A DNA stretch of 64,000 bases from Chitinophagaceae bacterium (lineage in GTDB: Bacteria > Bacteroidota > Bacteroidia > Chitinophagales > Chitinophagaceae), in contig JAEUVJ010000050.1 of NCBI GenBank assembly GCA_016787085.1, forward strand, positions 1 through 64,000, given 5' to 3'. Of the stretch, positions 43,735-54,233 are shown piece by piece. A model generated the notes under the pieces. It was not told the DNA's origin. It did not search any database and saw nothing but the letters and a program-made list of their open reading frames with translations. Numbering within the stretch: the first letter of the stretch is position 1; every line of letters starts with the position of its first letter. The position numbers and the translations under genes were made by a program.

Positions 43735-46224
43735 TTATTGCTGGCCGCCCTGCCCTATCCGGTTCTGCTCATCCTGCGCACTGCCTGCACGGCGGCGTGT
43801 CTGTGGTTGATTTTGTCCTTTGCTGAAACGCCAGGTAAAAGTGATGGTATAACGGCGATTGTCCCAGCGGCTGGTAATACGGGTATCAATATTGCCGAAT
43901 TTGGTATAACCCCTGAAATACTGGATCCAGAAAGGATCGGTCAGGTTCAGCCGTATGCTTCCCTTGCCTTTTAATACCTGTTTGGACCCACCAAATGAAA
44001 TGACACCCATCGGCTCCGCGATGATCAGTCCGCTGGCTAATATCTTGCTGCGATAAAAACCGGATACTTCGGCACCCCATCCTTTATTGAATTTGAACTG
44101 GTGGTTCATATTGATCATATAAGTAGCGATATCGGCTTCCAGTTCCTGGTTATTAACAAAACCTTCAAAATGATTATTGAATACATTGGCAAAGGCACCG
44201 ATAGTCCACCATTTCGTAAGTGGCCTGTTGTAGTTAATACTTAACCCGATATTGGTACGTTTCGCCACATTCTCTTTTGTTTGAAAAGTAACCCTCGTTG
44301 AATCATTCTGCTTCAGGATATCGTTGATGATATTGGTAGTACGGGTATAATTCGCCGATATATTCAGTTGCCCTTTGAAATTATAGCTTAGTTCAACATT
44401 GTGACTTGTCTGTGGTTTAAGATAGGGATTACCCTGCCGGTAGGTATATTGATCCAGGAAGAACTGGAAGGGGTTCATGTCCTGGTAATTGGGTCTGTCA
44501 ATTCTCCGGCTATAAGACAAAGTGAAATTATTGGTCTTATCGGCAGCATAGCTCAGGTAAATAGTCGGGAATAACTGTACATAGCTTGTATCAAATTTTT
44601 GGTTCTTTTTGGCTAACTGATTCCCTTTTACATTCGTATTCTCCATCCGCAGACCTGTCTGTATCCCCCACTTTTTAAACTGTTTGCTGAAGTTGACATA
44701 AGCCGCATTTACATTCTCTTCATAAATAAAGTGATTGCTGCGGAACGTATCTTTTTCCGGGAGGCCATTCAGGTAATAACTGTATTGTGCATCATTATCA
44801 TTCTTGACATAACCGGCCTTCCATCCTGCATCAAACTTGGCGCCACCCTTCAAAGGCTGCGTATAATCCATCCTTGCGGTGTAGATACTGATCTCACCGG
44901 GCAGAAAGCCCCTGAGTAAAAAAGGATTCGGATTCAATACGGGATCGGTTGAAGGAGCCAACGAACCATCGGGATTATAACTGAAATTATCAGAATTCTG
45001 CGTGTTGTCATTTTTGTAATACACCACATCTACATCTGCTGACAGCTCTTTCCCTGCTTTATCGAGTGTTGTTTTAAAATTAAGGTTCAGGCTAAGGTTT
45101 TTCCAGGGTCCCTCGTTGGTTGGAAACGCTTTATTATACGATATCAGATTGTAATCCTTATCCAGGAAATCAGAGCTGGTTTCTCCTCTTGACCTGAACT
45201 TATTGAACGTACCATTCAATGCAAAGCCTACGGTGGTCCGTTTGCTGGCAAAATAATCCATACCTGCCCGGAAGGAATGCGTATTGGAAGAGAACTTAAG
45301 AAAAGATGACTGGTCAAATAAAGACTGGAATTCCTTGTCACTTACCCTCCCGAAATACCTGTCAATACTGATCTTGTTAAACCCTTCCCAGTATGTATAA
45401 CTGTATTGCCCGAAAAGATTCACCTTGCCTTTCCGGTAGTTCATATTGATACTATTAGGCGTTTTGGGATAGTTAGCAAATATGGCGCTAAGTGTAATGC
45501 TGCCGTTGTATCCCATCTGTGTCCCTTTCTTGGTTTTGATATTGATAAGCCCAGAATTGCCTGAAGCGTCATATTTAGCCGGTGGCTGGCTCATGATCTC
45601 TATCTGGTCAAGTTGAGCTGCAGTAAGGCTGCGGAGGTAATTGACGAGGTCATTCCCTCCAAGAAAGGTCTGCTTGCCATCAATCAGGATGATCACACCT
45701 TGTTTTCCTTTCAGGCTGATCACACCATTGTTATCCACTGTGATGCCCGGTGATTTCTCCAATACATCCAGGGCAGAGTTGCCCGCATTGGTAATAGACG
45801 ACTCCACATTGACCACCATCCGGTCAATTTTATTTTCGATCAGGGGACGTTTAGCCGTAACGCTTACGCCGCCGATCTCGGCTACCTGTTTGGTCATTTC
45901 AAATGAGCCAAGATCCACCTGGTTGTTTACAGAAGATACTTCAAAAGAATGGCCATATGCTTTTGTCAGCCCTGCGGCGGTGATGGCAACAAGGTATTTT
46001 CCATCAGCAATTTTTTCGAACTCGAAATCGCCTTTCTTATCAGATAAACTGATCTTGACTAGGGAGGAATCTTTGGAACGCAAAAGTGATACAGTGGCGG
46101 ACTCAACAGCTTTTTCAGCTACATCTTTTACGGCGCCTGTTATTCTACCGTTGGTTGTTGTTTGTGCGCCGGCAGTGATGACCGAGATCAGACAAACAAA
46201 GAGTGGTGATAGACTCTTTCTCAT
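43735..46224 (-). CDS. TonB-dependent receptor-like outer-membrane beta-barrel protein (first of two)
   Basis: An 829-residue outer-membrane protein from the ATG at 46224 (MRKSLSPLFVCLISVITAG signal peptide). A carboxypeptidase regulatory-like domain (about 25-105) is followed by a plug region with LDVLEKSPGITVDNNGVISL and KGKQGVIILIDGKQT. A barrel of the OMP_b-brl_3 type follows (FTLSYSRRIDRPNYQDMNPF). It is a paralogue of the next gene, with the same order of domains. The substrate is unknown; no SusD-like partner is present. It has its own terminator. Confidence 0.92.
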   Translation of the reverse strand: MRKSLSPLFVCLISVITAGAQTTTNGRITGAVKDVAEKAVESATVSLLRSKDSSLVKISLSDKKGDFEFEKIADGKYLVAITAAGLTKAYGHSFEVSSVNNQVDLGSFEMTKQVAEIGGVSVTAKRPLIENKIDRMVVNVESSITNAGNSALDVLEKSPGITVDNNGVISLKGKQGVIILIDGKQTFLGGNDLVNYLRSLTAAQLDQIEIMSQPPAKYDASGNSGLINIKTKKGTQMGYNGSITLSAIFANYPKTPNSINMNYRKGKVNLFGQYSYTYWEGFNKISIDRYFGRVSDKEFQSLFDQSSFLKFSSNTHSFRAGMDYFASKRTTVGFALNGTFNKFRSRGETSSDFLDKDYNLISYNKAFPTNEGPWKNLSLNLNFKTTLDKAGKELSADVDVVYYKNDNTQNSDNFSYNPDGSLAPSTDPVLNPNPFLLRGFLPGEISIYTARMDYTQPLKGGAKFDAGWKAGYVKNDNDAQYSYYLNGLPEKDTFRSNHFIYEENVNAAYVNFSKQFKKWGIQTGLRMENTNVKGNQLAKKNQKFDTSYVQLFPTIYLSYAADKTNNFTLSYSRRIDRPNYQDMNPFQFFLDQYTYRQGNPYLKPQTSHNVELSYNFKGQLNISANYTRTTNIINDILKQNDSTRVTFQTKENVAKRTNIGLSINYNRPLTKWWTIGAFANVFNNHFEGFVNNQELEADIATYMINMNHQFKFNKGWGAEVSGFYRSKILASGLIIAEPMGVISFGGSKQVLKGKGSIRLNLTDPFWIQYFRGYTKFGNIDTRITSRWDNRRYTITFTWRFSKGQNQPQTRRRAGSAQDEQNRIGQGGQQ

Positions 46225-46381
46225 ACTAGCAGGTTTATGGTTTAAAGATGACGAATACAAAGTCTATTTCAGTTTGAAATATGATAAGCTTCGTATTTCC
46301 TCATGTGAAGGGCATAAAACCATTACCGATACATCAGCGGCAAAAAAGGCTTATGAAAGAAAGCAAATGTCAAAAACTGTT

Positions 46382-46413
46382 AATGAGCAGGCCTTATACA
46401 AGGCCCGCTCATT
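46382..46413 (-). terminator. long hairpin terminator of the second TonB-type receptor gene
   Basis: A 14-base stem with one G-U-type mismatch (46382-46395 against 46400-46413, loop ATAC) lies 34 bases after the stop of the 46447-48942 gene. On the minus strand it is followed by TTAACAGTTTTTG. Confidence 0.7.
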
Positions 46414-46446
46414 GGTTTAATGGTTAATGATCTTAAGAACTTTTAA

Positions 46447-48942
46447 TTAATTACCACCGGCCTTTACACGGCTCTCCTCATCAGAAGCGCCTCCGTTCTT
46501 CTTGCTGCTGCCGGCTTTTAATTTTCCTTTATTGAAACGATAGGTAAAGCTGATACTTACCGTACGGTTATCATTCACATTTTTGAATTCAGCGTCCACA
46601 TTGCTGTATTTACTGTAGCCTTTGAACACCTGCATGGCAAAGATGTCACGTACATTCAGGCGGACACTCGCATTATTTTTCATGATCTGTTTGCTGAAGC
46701 CTGCATTCACCTGTGCGATAGGACGGATAAAGATTACCCCTTCTACTCCTTTTGTCCGGTAGAAGCCGCTTACCTCGGCACTCCATCCTTTACCCAGTTT
46801 GAACTGCTGTTGTGCCTGTACTATCAGGGTAGCAATACCGATGGAAATATTATCTCCATTCACCACTCCTTTAAAATGATTATGGTAAACATTTGCATAC
46901 ACATTACCGCTCCACCATTTCTTTATTTGCTTGTAAGCGCTTACTGATAAACCCACCTGCTCCAGGCTGGCAATATTGGCCTGTTTGATAAAGGTCTCAT
47001 TGGTCGCTTCATTCTGTTCCAATACCTGCTGGATGATGTCATCAGTGCTGGTATAGTTGATCGTAGTGGTCAGGAAACCGGCGTACGTATGCTTCAACTC
47101 TATATTATGGGCAAACTGTGGTTTCAGGTTAGGGTTACCCTGCTCAAACGTATACCTGTCAAGAAAATGGATGAAAGGGTTCAATGATCCGTAATCAGGG
47201 CGGTTGATCCTTCTGCCATAGTTGATCACGAACTGGTTTTTTTCATTCGCAGTGTATTGCAGGTATGCGGTCGGGAAGAGCTGCGTGTAATTCCTTTCGA
47301 AGGTTTTTTCTGCAGGCACAAACCTGTCCTCAGCCGCATTATACTCATATCCTTTTGAGTTGCCTTTTGCATTGGTATTTTCCACTCTCAGGCCGAACTG
47401 TCCGTCCCATTTCTTTCCCAGTTTCCGGCTATAGTTCACATAAGCGGCATTGATGTTCTCATCATACACAAAATGATTGCTGCGGGCACTGTCCAAAATA
47501 TGCTGACCGCCAAACACGTTATCATACACTGCATTATTATCAGTAGTAACAAAACTTGTTTTGATACCGGCTTCAAATTTTGCCCCGCCTTTCAGCGGAA
47601 GAGTATAATCTAGCTTACCGCTTTTGATCGTGATATCCTGTGGAAGATCGCCGAGCAATGTATCAGGAGTACCTGAAGGAACACCGAATTTGTCAAAATA
47701 GAAGCTGTATAAGGGTTGTACACTGGTTGACCTGTACTCGATATAATCCACATCTCCTGTAAGCTCCTGGCCGGCTGAATCAAGTACAGTGCGGAAATTA
47801 AAATTACCGCTGAAGTTCTTCCATTTTGAATCGTTACGTGTGTATGTATTGGTCTGGCTTCTCAGGTCGCCGTTGGGCTCATAGATGAATGTATTCGTTC
47901 TGCTTTCCCATATAGAAGGGTTGTAAAAACCATTCAACACCACACCAAGAGTTGTTTTTTTGCTGGCAGAATAATCCACCCCCACCTTTGCATTATAATA
48001 ATGATTCTGGTTTTCCATATCAGAACGCTGATCAAACATGGAAATAATGTCCTTGCTGACCACTTCGCGGAAGTTTCTTGTGATGAATAACTCCTGGCTG
48101 CGATGATTACGGTTATAGCTGAGGTTTGTAAATAAATTTACTTTACCCTGGCGGTAATTGAAATTGAAACTTTCATTGAACCTTGCATGCCTTCCCTGGG
48201 TGTAACCGGTGGTGACGCTGCCGTTATATCCAAACTGCTTATTCTTTTTGGTCTTGATATTGATCACGCCTGAATTGCCGGCAGCATCATACTTGGCAGG
48301 CGGATTGGTCATGATCTCGATCTGCTCAAGCTGGCTCGCATTCATACTACGGAGCATATTGGCCAGGTCGGCGCCGCTCAAGTAAGCAGGGCGGCCATCA
48401 ATATATATAACTACGCCTGCCTTCCCTTTCAGGCTGATATTTCCATCCTTATCAACAGATACACCGGGGGCTTTTTCGAGCACTTCCAAAGCCGAGTTAC
48501 CAACATTGGTTACCGATGCTTCTACATTCACAATCGTCCTGTCCACTCTTTGCTCGATCAGCGGCTTTTTGGAGGTAACGGTAACACCACCTACAGATTT
48601 AGCCACTGGTATCAATTCTATCGTCTTTAAAGTGATATTCAGATTAGATGGAGTTATTTCAAATATCTCTGAAAAGCCCTTTTCGTGGCCTACTGCAGAA
48701 ATGGAGACCATATAGATCCCATCCGTAATTCCATCAAAACTGAATTTACCTGTCCGGTCGGCTACCCCCATTTTAGCCACGGATGAATCTTTGGCTCTTA
48801 ACAGGGTGATGGTGGCTGACTCAATGGTTTTGGCGCTGCCGTCAATAACGGTTCCGCTCACTTTCCCATTTTTCACCTGTGCAAAGCTGACAAAGGATAA
48901 GGTTGTTAAGGCGACCGTCAGCAAAGTCATAAGCTTTCTCAT
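46447..48942 (-). CDS. TonB-dependent receptor-like outer-membrane beta-barrel protein (second of two)
   Basis: An 831-residue outer-membrane protein with a signal peptide (MRKLMTLLTVALTTLSFVSF). A carboxypeptidase regulatory-like domain (GKVSGTVIDGSAKTIESATI) and the plug motif LEVLEKAPGVSVDKDGNISL follow, then an OMP_b-brl_3 barrel with FVINYGRRINRPDYGSLNPF. It ends with a Lys/Gly-rich tail. Clear paralogue of the 43735 gene. Each has its own terminator, so they are probably separately transcribed. Confidence 0.92.
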   Translation of the reverse strand: MRKLMTLLTVALTTLSFVSFAQVKNGKVSGTVIDGSAKTIESATITLLRAKDSSVAKMGVADRTGKFSFDGITDGIYMVSISAVGHEKGFSEIFEITPSNLNITLKTIELIPVAKSVGGVTVTSKKPLIEQRVDRTIVNVEASVTNVGNSALEVLEKAPGVSVDKDGNISLKGKAGVVIYIDGRPAYLSGADLANMLRSMNASQLEQIEIMTNPPAKYDAAGNSGVINIKTKKNKQFGYNGSVTTGYTQGRHARFNESFNFNYRQGKVNLFTNLSYNRNHRSQELFITRNFREVVSKDIISMFDQRSDMENQNHYYNAKVGVDYSASKKTTLGVVLNGFYNPSIWESRTNTFIYEPNGDLRSQTNTYTRNDSKWKNFSGNFNFRTVLDSAGQELTGDVDYIEYRSTSVQPLYSFYFDKFGVPSGTPDTLLGDLPQDITIKSGKLDYTLPLKGGAKFEAGIKTSFVTTDNNAVYDNVFGGQHILDSARSNHFVYDENINAAYVNYSRKLGKKWDGQFGLRVENTNAKGNSKGYEYNAAEDRFVPAEKTFERNYTQLFPTAYLQYTANEKNQFVINYGRRINRPDYGSLNPFIHFLDRYTFEQGNPNLKPQFAHNIELKHTYAGFLTTTINYTSTDDIIQQVLEQNEATNETFIKQANIASLEQVGLSVSAYKQIKKWWSGNVYANVYHNHFKGVVNGDNISIGIATLIVQAQQQFKLGKGWSAEVSGFYRTKGVEGVIFIRPIAQVNAGFSKQIMKNNASVRLNVRDIFAMQVFKGYSKYSNVDAEFKNVNDNRTVSISFTYRFNKGKLKAGSSKKNGGASDEESRVKAGGN

Positions 48943-48988
48943 TTCGTTGATTTTTATAATTAAGTACTTGTTTTTAATTATTACAGTT

Positions 48989-48996
48989 CAAAAGTA
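48989..48996 (-). promoter_or_regulatory. candidate -7 element of the second receptor gene
   Basis: The minus strand reads TACTTTTG, matching TAnnTTTG, 46 bases before the start at 48942. A TTTG lies 14 bases further upstream, closer than usual. The rest of the 330-base gap 48943-49272 shows no gene or clear structure. Confidence 0.45.
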
Positions 48997-49272
48997 GGTA
49001 CTATGCAATACAAAGAACATTGTTTTCACTTGAACGGCTGATTTTATTGATAACTGGCAGGTTCAAATGACCTTCATGTGACGCAGCATCTTAAGCCGGG
49101 TTACTGAAAATGGGGCATTTGGGACGGGCGGCAAGAAACCAAGATGAATGGAAATCAAGACCAAAGAGCTTTAATTGAGCTCAAAAGTAGCTGAGAGACC
49201 GGGGCGGAAAAACCAAAAACTGACCATCTGCCGGTTTTGATGTGTGAACAGGAAAATGTGGATAATAGACTG

Positions 49273-50037
49273 TCAGAGCCCAAACTCTGCCCTGATATCA
49301 TCGTGGTAGGTACGACCAGAAGTAATGCGGGTGCCTGCCTTGTCCTCCATAATAAAGAGATAACGGCTGTTGAAATGGCGGTGCATTTCCCTGATCTTAT
49401 CCTTATTTATAATATATGACTTATGAACCCGGTGAAACTGAACAGGCAGTTTCTCCGAAAGGGCGGTCAGGGATTGATCGGTCAGGTGCTTTTGGCCATC
49501 AGTCGTAAAAACAAAAACGTACTTATCATTAGCTTCTAAATAAGCTATATTCTCAAATCGCAGCAGTGTGATCCTGTCGCCTGTTTTGATCGGAAGCGCA
49601 GTTGATTTTGCCGGCGCCTGGAATTGCCGGATAATATCCTGCAGGCCGCCGATGTTAATAGCCTGGTTCAGGTGTCCGAAACGCTTTAGTTTTTCGATAC
49701 TTTGCTGCAGCCTCTCTTCTTTAATAGGCTTAAGAAGGTAATCAATAGAGAAGGTCTCAAATGCTTTAATGGCATATTGCTCATACGCCGTAGTGAAAAT
49801 AATATTCGGCTTTCGTTCCAGCTTTTCGATCACTTCAAAGCCGGTCATATCGGGCATTTGTATATCGAGGAATACAAGATCCGGACGTAGCAGATTTATT
49901 TTCCGGATAGCCTCTCCTCCGTTACCGGCTTCCTCTATCACTTCCACCACATCCGAATGCTCTTTCAAAAGGCTTTTCATCAGCCTTCTTGCAGCCGGTT
50001 CATCATCTATCACAATAGCCCTAAACACCTGGTTCAT
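49273..50037 (-). CDS. LytTR-family response regulator
   Basis: A 254-residue two-component regulator. The receiver domain has acidic pocket IDDEP, phosphoacceptor Asp58 in FLDIQMPD, the conserved Thr in FTTAYEQYA, and Lys in YLLKPIKEE. The C-terminal LytTR DNA-binding domain runs from about 155 (ITLLRFENIAYLEANDKYVF; FHRVHKSYIINKDKI). Its start overlaps the end of the partner kinase gene by 17 bases, so they are co-translated. Confidence 0.95.
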   Translation of the reverse strand: MNQVFRAIVIDDEPAARRLMKSLLKEHSDVVEVIEEAGNGGEAIRKINLLRPDLVFLDIQMPDMTGFEVIEKLERKPNIIFTTAYEQYAIKAFETFSIDYLLKPIKEERLQQSIEKLKRFGHLNQAINIGGLQDIIRQFQAPAKSTALPIKTGDRITLLRFENIAYLEANDKYVFVFTTDGQKHLTDQSLTALSEKLPVQFHRVHKSYIINKDKIREMHRHFNSRYLFIMEDKAGTRITSGRTYHDDIRAEFGL

Positions 50038-51184
50038 TTTTCATCAGTTTATGAATAAGAATAGAGACTTGTTTACGTGGGTGGTTCCTGAAATGGATCT
50101 CATACTGCTCAGGGAAAAGCAGGTCCAGCTTATCAAATACGCTTTTTACCCCATAACCGGGATTGAGCTCATCCGGGAAAAGAGGACCATTATCCGCAAT
50201 GTTTATTTCCAGTACTGTATCGCTCCCCTTTACTTCAAGTAGTATCTCTGTCATCTTACCGGTTGCCTTCAGCCCGTGCTTTACGGCGTTCTCCACCAAT
50301 GGCTGCAGAAGAAACCGGGGCACTAAATAATGACCGGCTTCTTCTTCCACTCTTACTGTATAGTTTAACTGGTCTTCAAACCGTATCTTCTCAATCTGCA
50401 GATAGACTTCCGTCATGGCCACTTCATCATTGACAGTAGAATAATTATTCTGTGTGTAATTGATACTGTACCGGAAGAGGTCGGCCAATGCAATGGTCAT
50501 CCGGCGGGCTTTTTTACCGTCTGTTATGGACAGATCGGCTATGGAGTTGAGGGCATTGTATAAAAAATGAGGGTTGACCTTGGAATGAAGCGCATCCAAT
50601 TCTGCTTTTGTTTTTAAAGCCGTCAGCTTGGTCACTTCATGTTCTTTTTCACTCAGCTTGCGTTTACGTTCCAGTTCTACATACCTCACTGCTGTATAAA
50701 TGAGCCCCGTGACCGCCGAATTAAAGTAAGCGAGTGTGAGGGCGCCATGAAGCTCACTTAGATTTCTGCCATTGTCAAAATAGTTCACAAGGGTATAAAT
50801 AACCAATGCAGCAAGCATGATGGTTACAAAAATCACTGCATGATGCCTGGCAAAGGACATGGTCCTTACGGCGGGGATATAACTTACACGCCTGGTAATA
50901 TTATAAACAAACAGGATGATGATCGCACTTTGAAAAATCCTTTTTACGACTATTCCCCAGACCCCTGCATGATCTGTCCGCATCAATAAAGAAGGGAACT
51001 CAAGTGCAATAAAGGCGGCCATACCCAGCATCCCGATGACCAGTACTGAAAGGTTTTGGCGCAGCCATGCATTCTTTACCCCCGTAAAAAGGCGGTTATA
51101 TACCGACAACAAGTAAAGTGAGGCCGCCAGTAAGACCGAAAAGCTGATCATACAACCAGCCTGAACCAGTATCTCATGTCTCAT
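50021..51184 (-). CDS. LytS/YehU-type sensor histidine kinase (His_kinase family)
   Basis: A 387-residue kinase from the ATG at 51184. A TTG 17 codons upstream is possible, but the ATG begins a natural membrane domain. Five or six transmembrane helices span residues 10-168, then a short coiled coil. The phosphoacceptor motif KVNPHFLYNALNS has His206. The HATPase domain has VENAVKHGLK and ADNGPLFPDELNPGYGVKSV. The cognate regulator is the overlapping LytTR gene. The neighbouring outer-membrane paralogues are possible targets (inference). Confidence 0.93.
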   Translation of the reverse strand: MRHEILVQAGCMISFSVLLAASLYLLSVYNRLFTGVKNAWLRQNLSVLVIGMLGMAAFIALEFPSLLMRTDHAGVWGIVVKRIFQSAIIILFVYNITRRVSYIPAVRTMSFARHHAVIFVTIMLAALVIYTLVNYFDNGRNLSELHGALTLAYFNSAVTGLIYTAVRYVELERKRKLSEKEHEVTKLTALKTKAELDALHSKVNPHFLYNALNSIADLSITDGKKARRMTIALADLFRYSINYTQNNYSTVNDEVAMTEVYLQIEKIRFEDQLNYTVRVEEEAGHYLVPRFLLQPLVENAVKHGLKATGKMTEILLEVKGSDTVLEINIADNGPLFPDELNPGYGVKSVFDKLDLLFPEQYEIHFRNHPRKQVSILIHKLMKNEPGV

Positions 51185-51284
51185 GAACAGGCAAGATAAA
51201 AAAAGACCTTTGTAATAGGGCCAGGTATTCGCCAAGCATCACTTTTCAGGAGTGAACGGAGTATATTGCAGGTAAATTCCCGCG

Positions 51285-52301
51285 ATGATCATTGACTTCA
51301 GATCGGACACAGTGACCAAGCCGACCCCTCCCATGCTGGAGGCTATGCTGAAAGCCAAAGTGGGTGACGATGTTTTTAGTGAAGACCCCTCAATAAACGA
51401 ACTGGAAACCATGGCTGCGGATATGTTTGGTATGGAAGCAGCCCTTTTCTGCCCTTCCGGCACTATGACCAACCAGATCGCCATCAAATGTCACACCCAG
51501 CCCGGCGATGAAGTGATCTGCGACGAAAGTGCCCATGTTTACCAATATGAAGGAGGCGGTATAGCCTTTAATTCCGGTGCTTCTGTAAAACTGCTGCATG
51601 GCGACCGGGGCCGTATCACCGCACAACAGATAAAAGAGGCCATCAACCCGGATGATCCGCACCGGGCACATACCAGCCTGGTTTGCCTGGAAAATACATC
51701 CAACCGCGGCGGCGGCAGTTGCTACGATTTTAACGAAATCAGGAAGATCAAAACAGTTTGTGATGAACATCGCATACCCCTTCACCTGGATGGTGCCCGG
51801 CTATGGAATGCATTGGTAGCCAAAAATGAAACTCCAAAACTATACGGTGAAACATTTGATACCATTTCCATTTGCCTCAGCAAAAGTTTAGGGTGTCCTG
51901 TCGGGAGTTTGCTCTTAGGTAAAAAAGATCTTATCAAAAAAGCCCGCCGTGTGCGCAAAGTGTTTGGCGGGGGTATGCGCCAGGCTGGTTTCCTTGCAGC
52001 TGCTGGTATTTATGCCCTGCAGAAAAATATAGAAAGGCTTAGCGAGGATCATGCACATGCGAAACAGATAGCCAAAACGATAGCCATGAAAGATTTTGTG
52101 AAATTTGTTTTGCCTGCCGAGACCAATATTATCATTTTTGAACTAACCGACTTTATATCTGCACCGACGCTGGTGGCAAAACTAAAAGAACATAATATTC
52201 TTGGATATGCCATTGCCCCCAACCGGGTGAGACTGGTCGTTCATCTTGACATCTCCCCTGAAATGACAACAAGAACCATTGAAATTTTCTCCTCGCTATA
52301 A
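51285..52301 (+). CDS. ltaE: low-specificity threonine aldolase family enzyme
   Basis: A 338-residue PLP enzyme. [19 protein letters not shown] is the classic N terminus. [20 protein letters not shown] contains the aromatic-stacking region, [12 protein letters not shown] the PLP-ring Asp, and [19 protein letters not shown] the Schiff-base Lys. It cleaves threonine or allo-threonine to glycine and acetaldehyde. The gene is followed after 10 bases by pgi and probably shares its transcript. Confidence 0.93.
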   Translation: MIIDFRSDTVTKPTPPMLEAMLKAKVGDDVFSEDPSINELETMAADMFGMEAALFCPSGTMTNQIAIKCHTQPGDEVICDESAHVYQYEGGGIAFNSGASVKLLHGDRGRITAQQIKEAINPDDPHRAHTSLVCLENTSNRGGGSCYDFNEIRKIKTVCDEHRIPLHLDGARLWNALVAKNETPKLYGETFDTISICLSKSLGCPVGSLLLGKKDLIKKARRVRKVFGGGMRQAGFLAAAGIYALQKNIERLSEDHAHAKQIAKTIAMKDFVKFVLPAETNIIIFELTDFISAPTLVAKLKEHNILGYAIAPNRVRLVVHLDISPEMTTRTIEIFSSL

Positions 52302-52311
52302 AAATATTGAT

Positions 52312-53964
52312 ATGCTACCAAAAATAAACCCGACAAGTACACAGGCCTGGCAACAATTACAACAACATTATGGAGCCATAAAGAGTAAACACCTCAGGGA
52401 GTTGTTTGTCAACGATCCTGAAAGGTTTAAAAAATTTTCCCGGCTATCGGGCGATATTCTTTTTGACTACTCTAAAAATCTTATAACGGAGGAAACACTT
52501 CTGCTTTTGCTGCAATTAGCAGAAGAATGCAAAGTAAAGGATGCTATCAGCGCTATGTTTGGTGGCGATAAGATCAACGAAACCGAGAACAGGCAGGTAT
52601 TGCATACAGCACTCCGCAATTTCTCCAAGCAACCTGTTATGGCGGATAGCAAAGACGTAATGCCGGATGTCAAGAAAGTGCTGAATAAGATGAAAAAGTT
52701 TTCCGACTCCATACATAGTGGAGAACACAGAGGCTACACGGATAAAAGGATCAAATACATCGTCAACATCGGTATTGGCGGTAGTGATCTCGGCCCTTTA
52801 ATGGTTACGGAAGCGCTGAAACCTTATACCGTTGAAGGTATTGAGACCTTTTTTGTTTCGAATGTAGACGGCACACATATAGCTGAAACACTTAAGAAAG
52901 TAAAACCGGAAAGAACCCTCTTCCTTATCGCCTCCAAAACATTTACCACGCAGGAGACCATGACCAATGCCCATACGGCCCGTGCATGGTTCCTGAAAAA
53001 GGCGAAAGACGAAAAACATATTGCCAAACATTTCGTCGCTCTTTCCACCAATGAAAAAGAAGTGGTGAAATTCGGTATTGATAAAAGGAACATGTTCGAG
53101 TTCTGGGACTGGGTAGGTGGCCGCTATTCATTGTGGAGTGCCATCGGCTTATCTATTGTTTTAACTATTGGCTACAAAAATTTTGAACAACTGCTGAAAG
53201 GCGCCCATGAAACCGATACGCATTTTCAAACAGCTTCATTTGACAAGAACATACCGGTGCTGATGGCACTTATCGGACTATGGTATACCAATTTCTTCGG
53301 GTCACAAAGTGAGGCCATTTTACCCTACGACCAGTATCTTCATCGCTTTGCCGCTTATTTCCAGCAGGGCAATATGGAAAGTAATGGCAAGAGCATTGAC
53401 CGCAATGGCAATCCTGTTACTTATTCTACGGGACCTGTCATCTGGGGTGAGCCGGGCACCAATGGGCAACATGCATTCTATCAACTGATCCACCAGGGAA
53501 CGCCTGTCATTCCCTGTGACTTTATTGCTCCGGCTCAAACACATAACCCACTGGGCGATCATCATACCAAACTGCTGTCAAATTTCTTTGCACAGACGGA
53601 AGCACTAATGAACGGCAAGACTGCGAATGAGGCCAAAGCTGAACTGGAAAGGCAGGGGCTGAATGCAGAGCAGATCGCAAAACTTCTTCCTTTCAAAATG
53701 TTTTCCGGCAACCGGCCGACGAATTCTTTTTTAATAAAGAAGATCACACCGTTCACTCTCGGCCAGCTGATCGCTATGTATGAGCATAAAATATTTGTAC
53801 AGGGTGTCATCTGGAATATCTTCAGTTTCGATCAGTGGGGCGTAGAGTTAGGCAAACAATTAGCGAATAAGATACTGCCGGAATTGGAGAGTACTGATGC
53901 AGTGAGCAGTCATGATTCTTCCACGAATGAATTGATCAATACGTTCAAGAAAATGAGGAAATAA
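52312..53964 (+). CDS. pgi: glucose-6-phosphate isomerase
   Basis: A 550-residue glycolytic enzyme. [20 protein letters not shown] binds phosphate, [13 protein letters not shown] and [12 protein letters not shown] are PGI signatures, and [20 protein letters not shown] includes the catalytic Glu and His region. The full-length bacterial form is complete. The ATG at 52312 ([20 protein letters not shown]) matches the family start; 11 more in-frame codons upstream overlap the aldolase gene. Confidence 0.97.
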   Translation: MLPKINPTSTQAWQQLQQHYGAIKSKHLRELFVNDPERFKKFSRLSGDILFDYSKNLITEETLLLLLQLAEECKVKDAISAMFGGDKINETENRQVLHTALRNFSKQPVMADSKDVMPDVKKVLNKMKKFSDSIHSGEHRGYTDKRIKYIVNIGIGGSDLGPLMVTEALKPYTVEGIETFFVSNVDGTHIAETLKKVKPERTLFLIASKTFTTQETMTNAHTARAWFLKKAKDEKHIAKHFVALSTNEKEVVKFGIDKRNMFEFWDWVGGRYSLWSAIGLSIVLTIGYKNFEQLLKGAHETDTHFQTASFDKNIPVLMALIGLWYTNFFGSQSEAILPYDQYLHRFAAYFQQGNMESNGKSIDRNGNPVTYSTGPVIWGEPGTNGQHAFYQLIHQGTPVIPCDFIAPAQTHNPLGDHHTKLLSNFFAQTEALMNGKTANEAKAELERQGLNAEQIAKLLPFKMFSGNRPTNSFLIKKITPFTLGQLIAMYEHKIFVQGVIWNIFSFDQWGVELGKQLANKILPELESTDAVSSHDSSTNELINTFKKMRK

Positions 53965-53975
53965 ATAAAAACATC

Positions 53976-54063
53976 GGGCTAAAGCCCATCTATGTTCTTA
54001 CATTATTGCCCCGCTATTAATAGCGGGGCAATAAATTTTGCACTCTACAGAGGGCTTTAGCCC
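53976..54063. repeat. nested palindromic element (REP/MITE-like)
   Basis: GGGCTAAAGCCC at 53976-53987 and its reverse complement GGGCTTTAGCCC at 54052-54063 enclose a perfect 28-bp palindrome at 54005-54032 (half-site ATTGCCCCGCTATT). The 88-base unit could fold as one long hairpin or three small ones. It starts 12 bases after the pgi stop. Possible roles are a terminator or a dispersed intergenic repeat; no second copy is in this window. Confidence 0.7.
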
Positions 54064-54186
54064 AACCATACAATCATCTATTTGATTTCATCTGCATTGC
54101 TTCAGCTTCATACCGAAAGTAACACGTATAGAATTCTTTGAGCCAATTGATAATCATGCCCGATCTCAAGGCTATGAATAAATAAA

Positions 54187-54210
54187 AATGCCTCCCTTAC
54201 AGGAGGCATT
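54187..54210 (-). terminator. intrinsic terminator of the PUR-family gene
   Basis: AATGCCTCC (54187-54195) pairs perfectly with GGAGGCATT (54202-54210). On the minus strand TTTTATTTATT follows the stem, 24 bases after the PUR-protein stop. Confidence 0.75.
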
Positions 54211-54233
54211 AATCCTTTATCGAAATTTCCTTA

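Noticed and set aside
45641..46420. Plus-strand open frame of 259 codons
   Set aside because: It is antisense to the first TonB-type receptor and has no signal or domain; the receptor frame is clearly the coding one.
54074..54157. 27-codon minus-strand frame (MIINWLKEFYTC start) after the palindromic element
   Set aside because: It reads like a protein end but is too short and has no start signal; it may be a remnant of a deleted gene, which cannot be shown.
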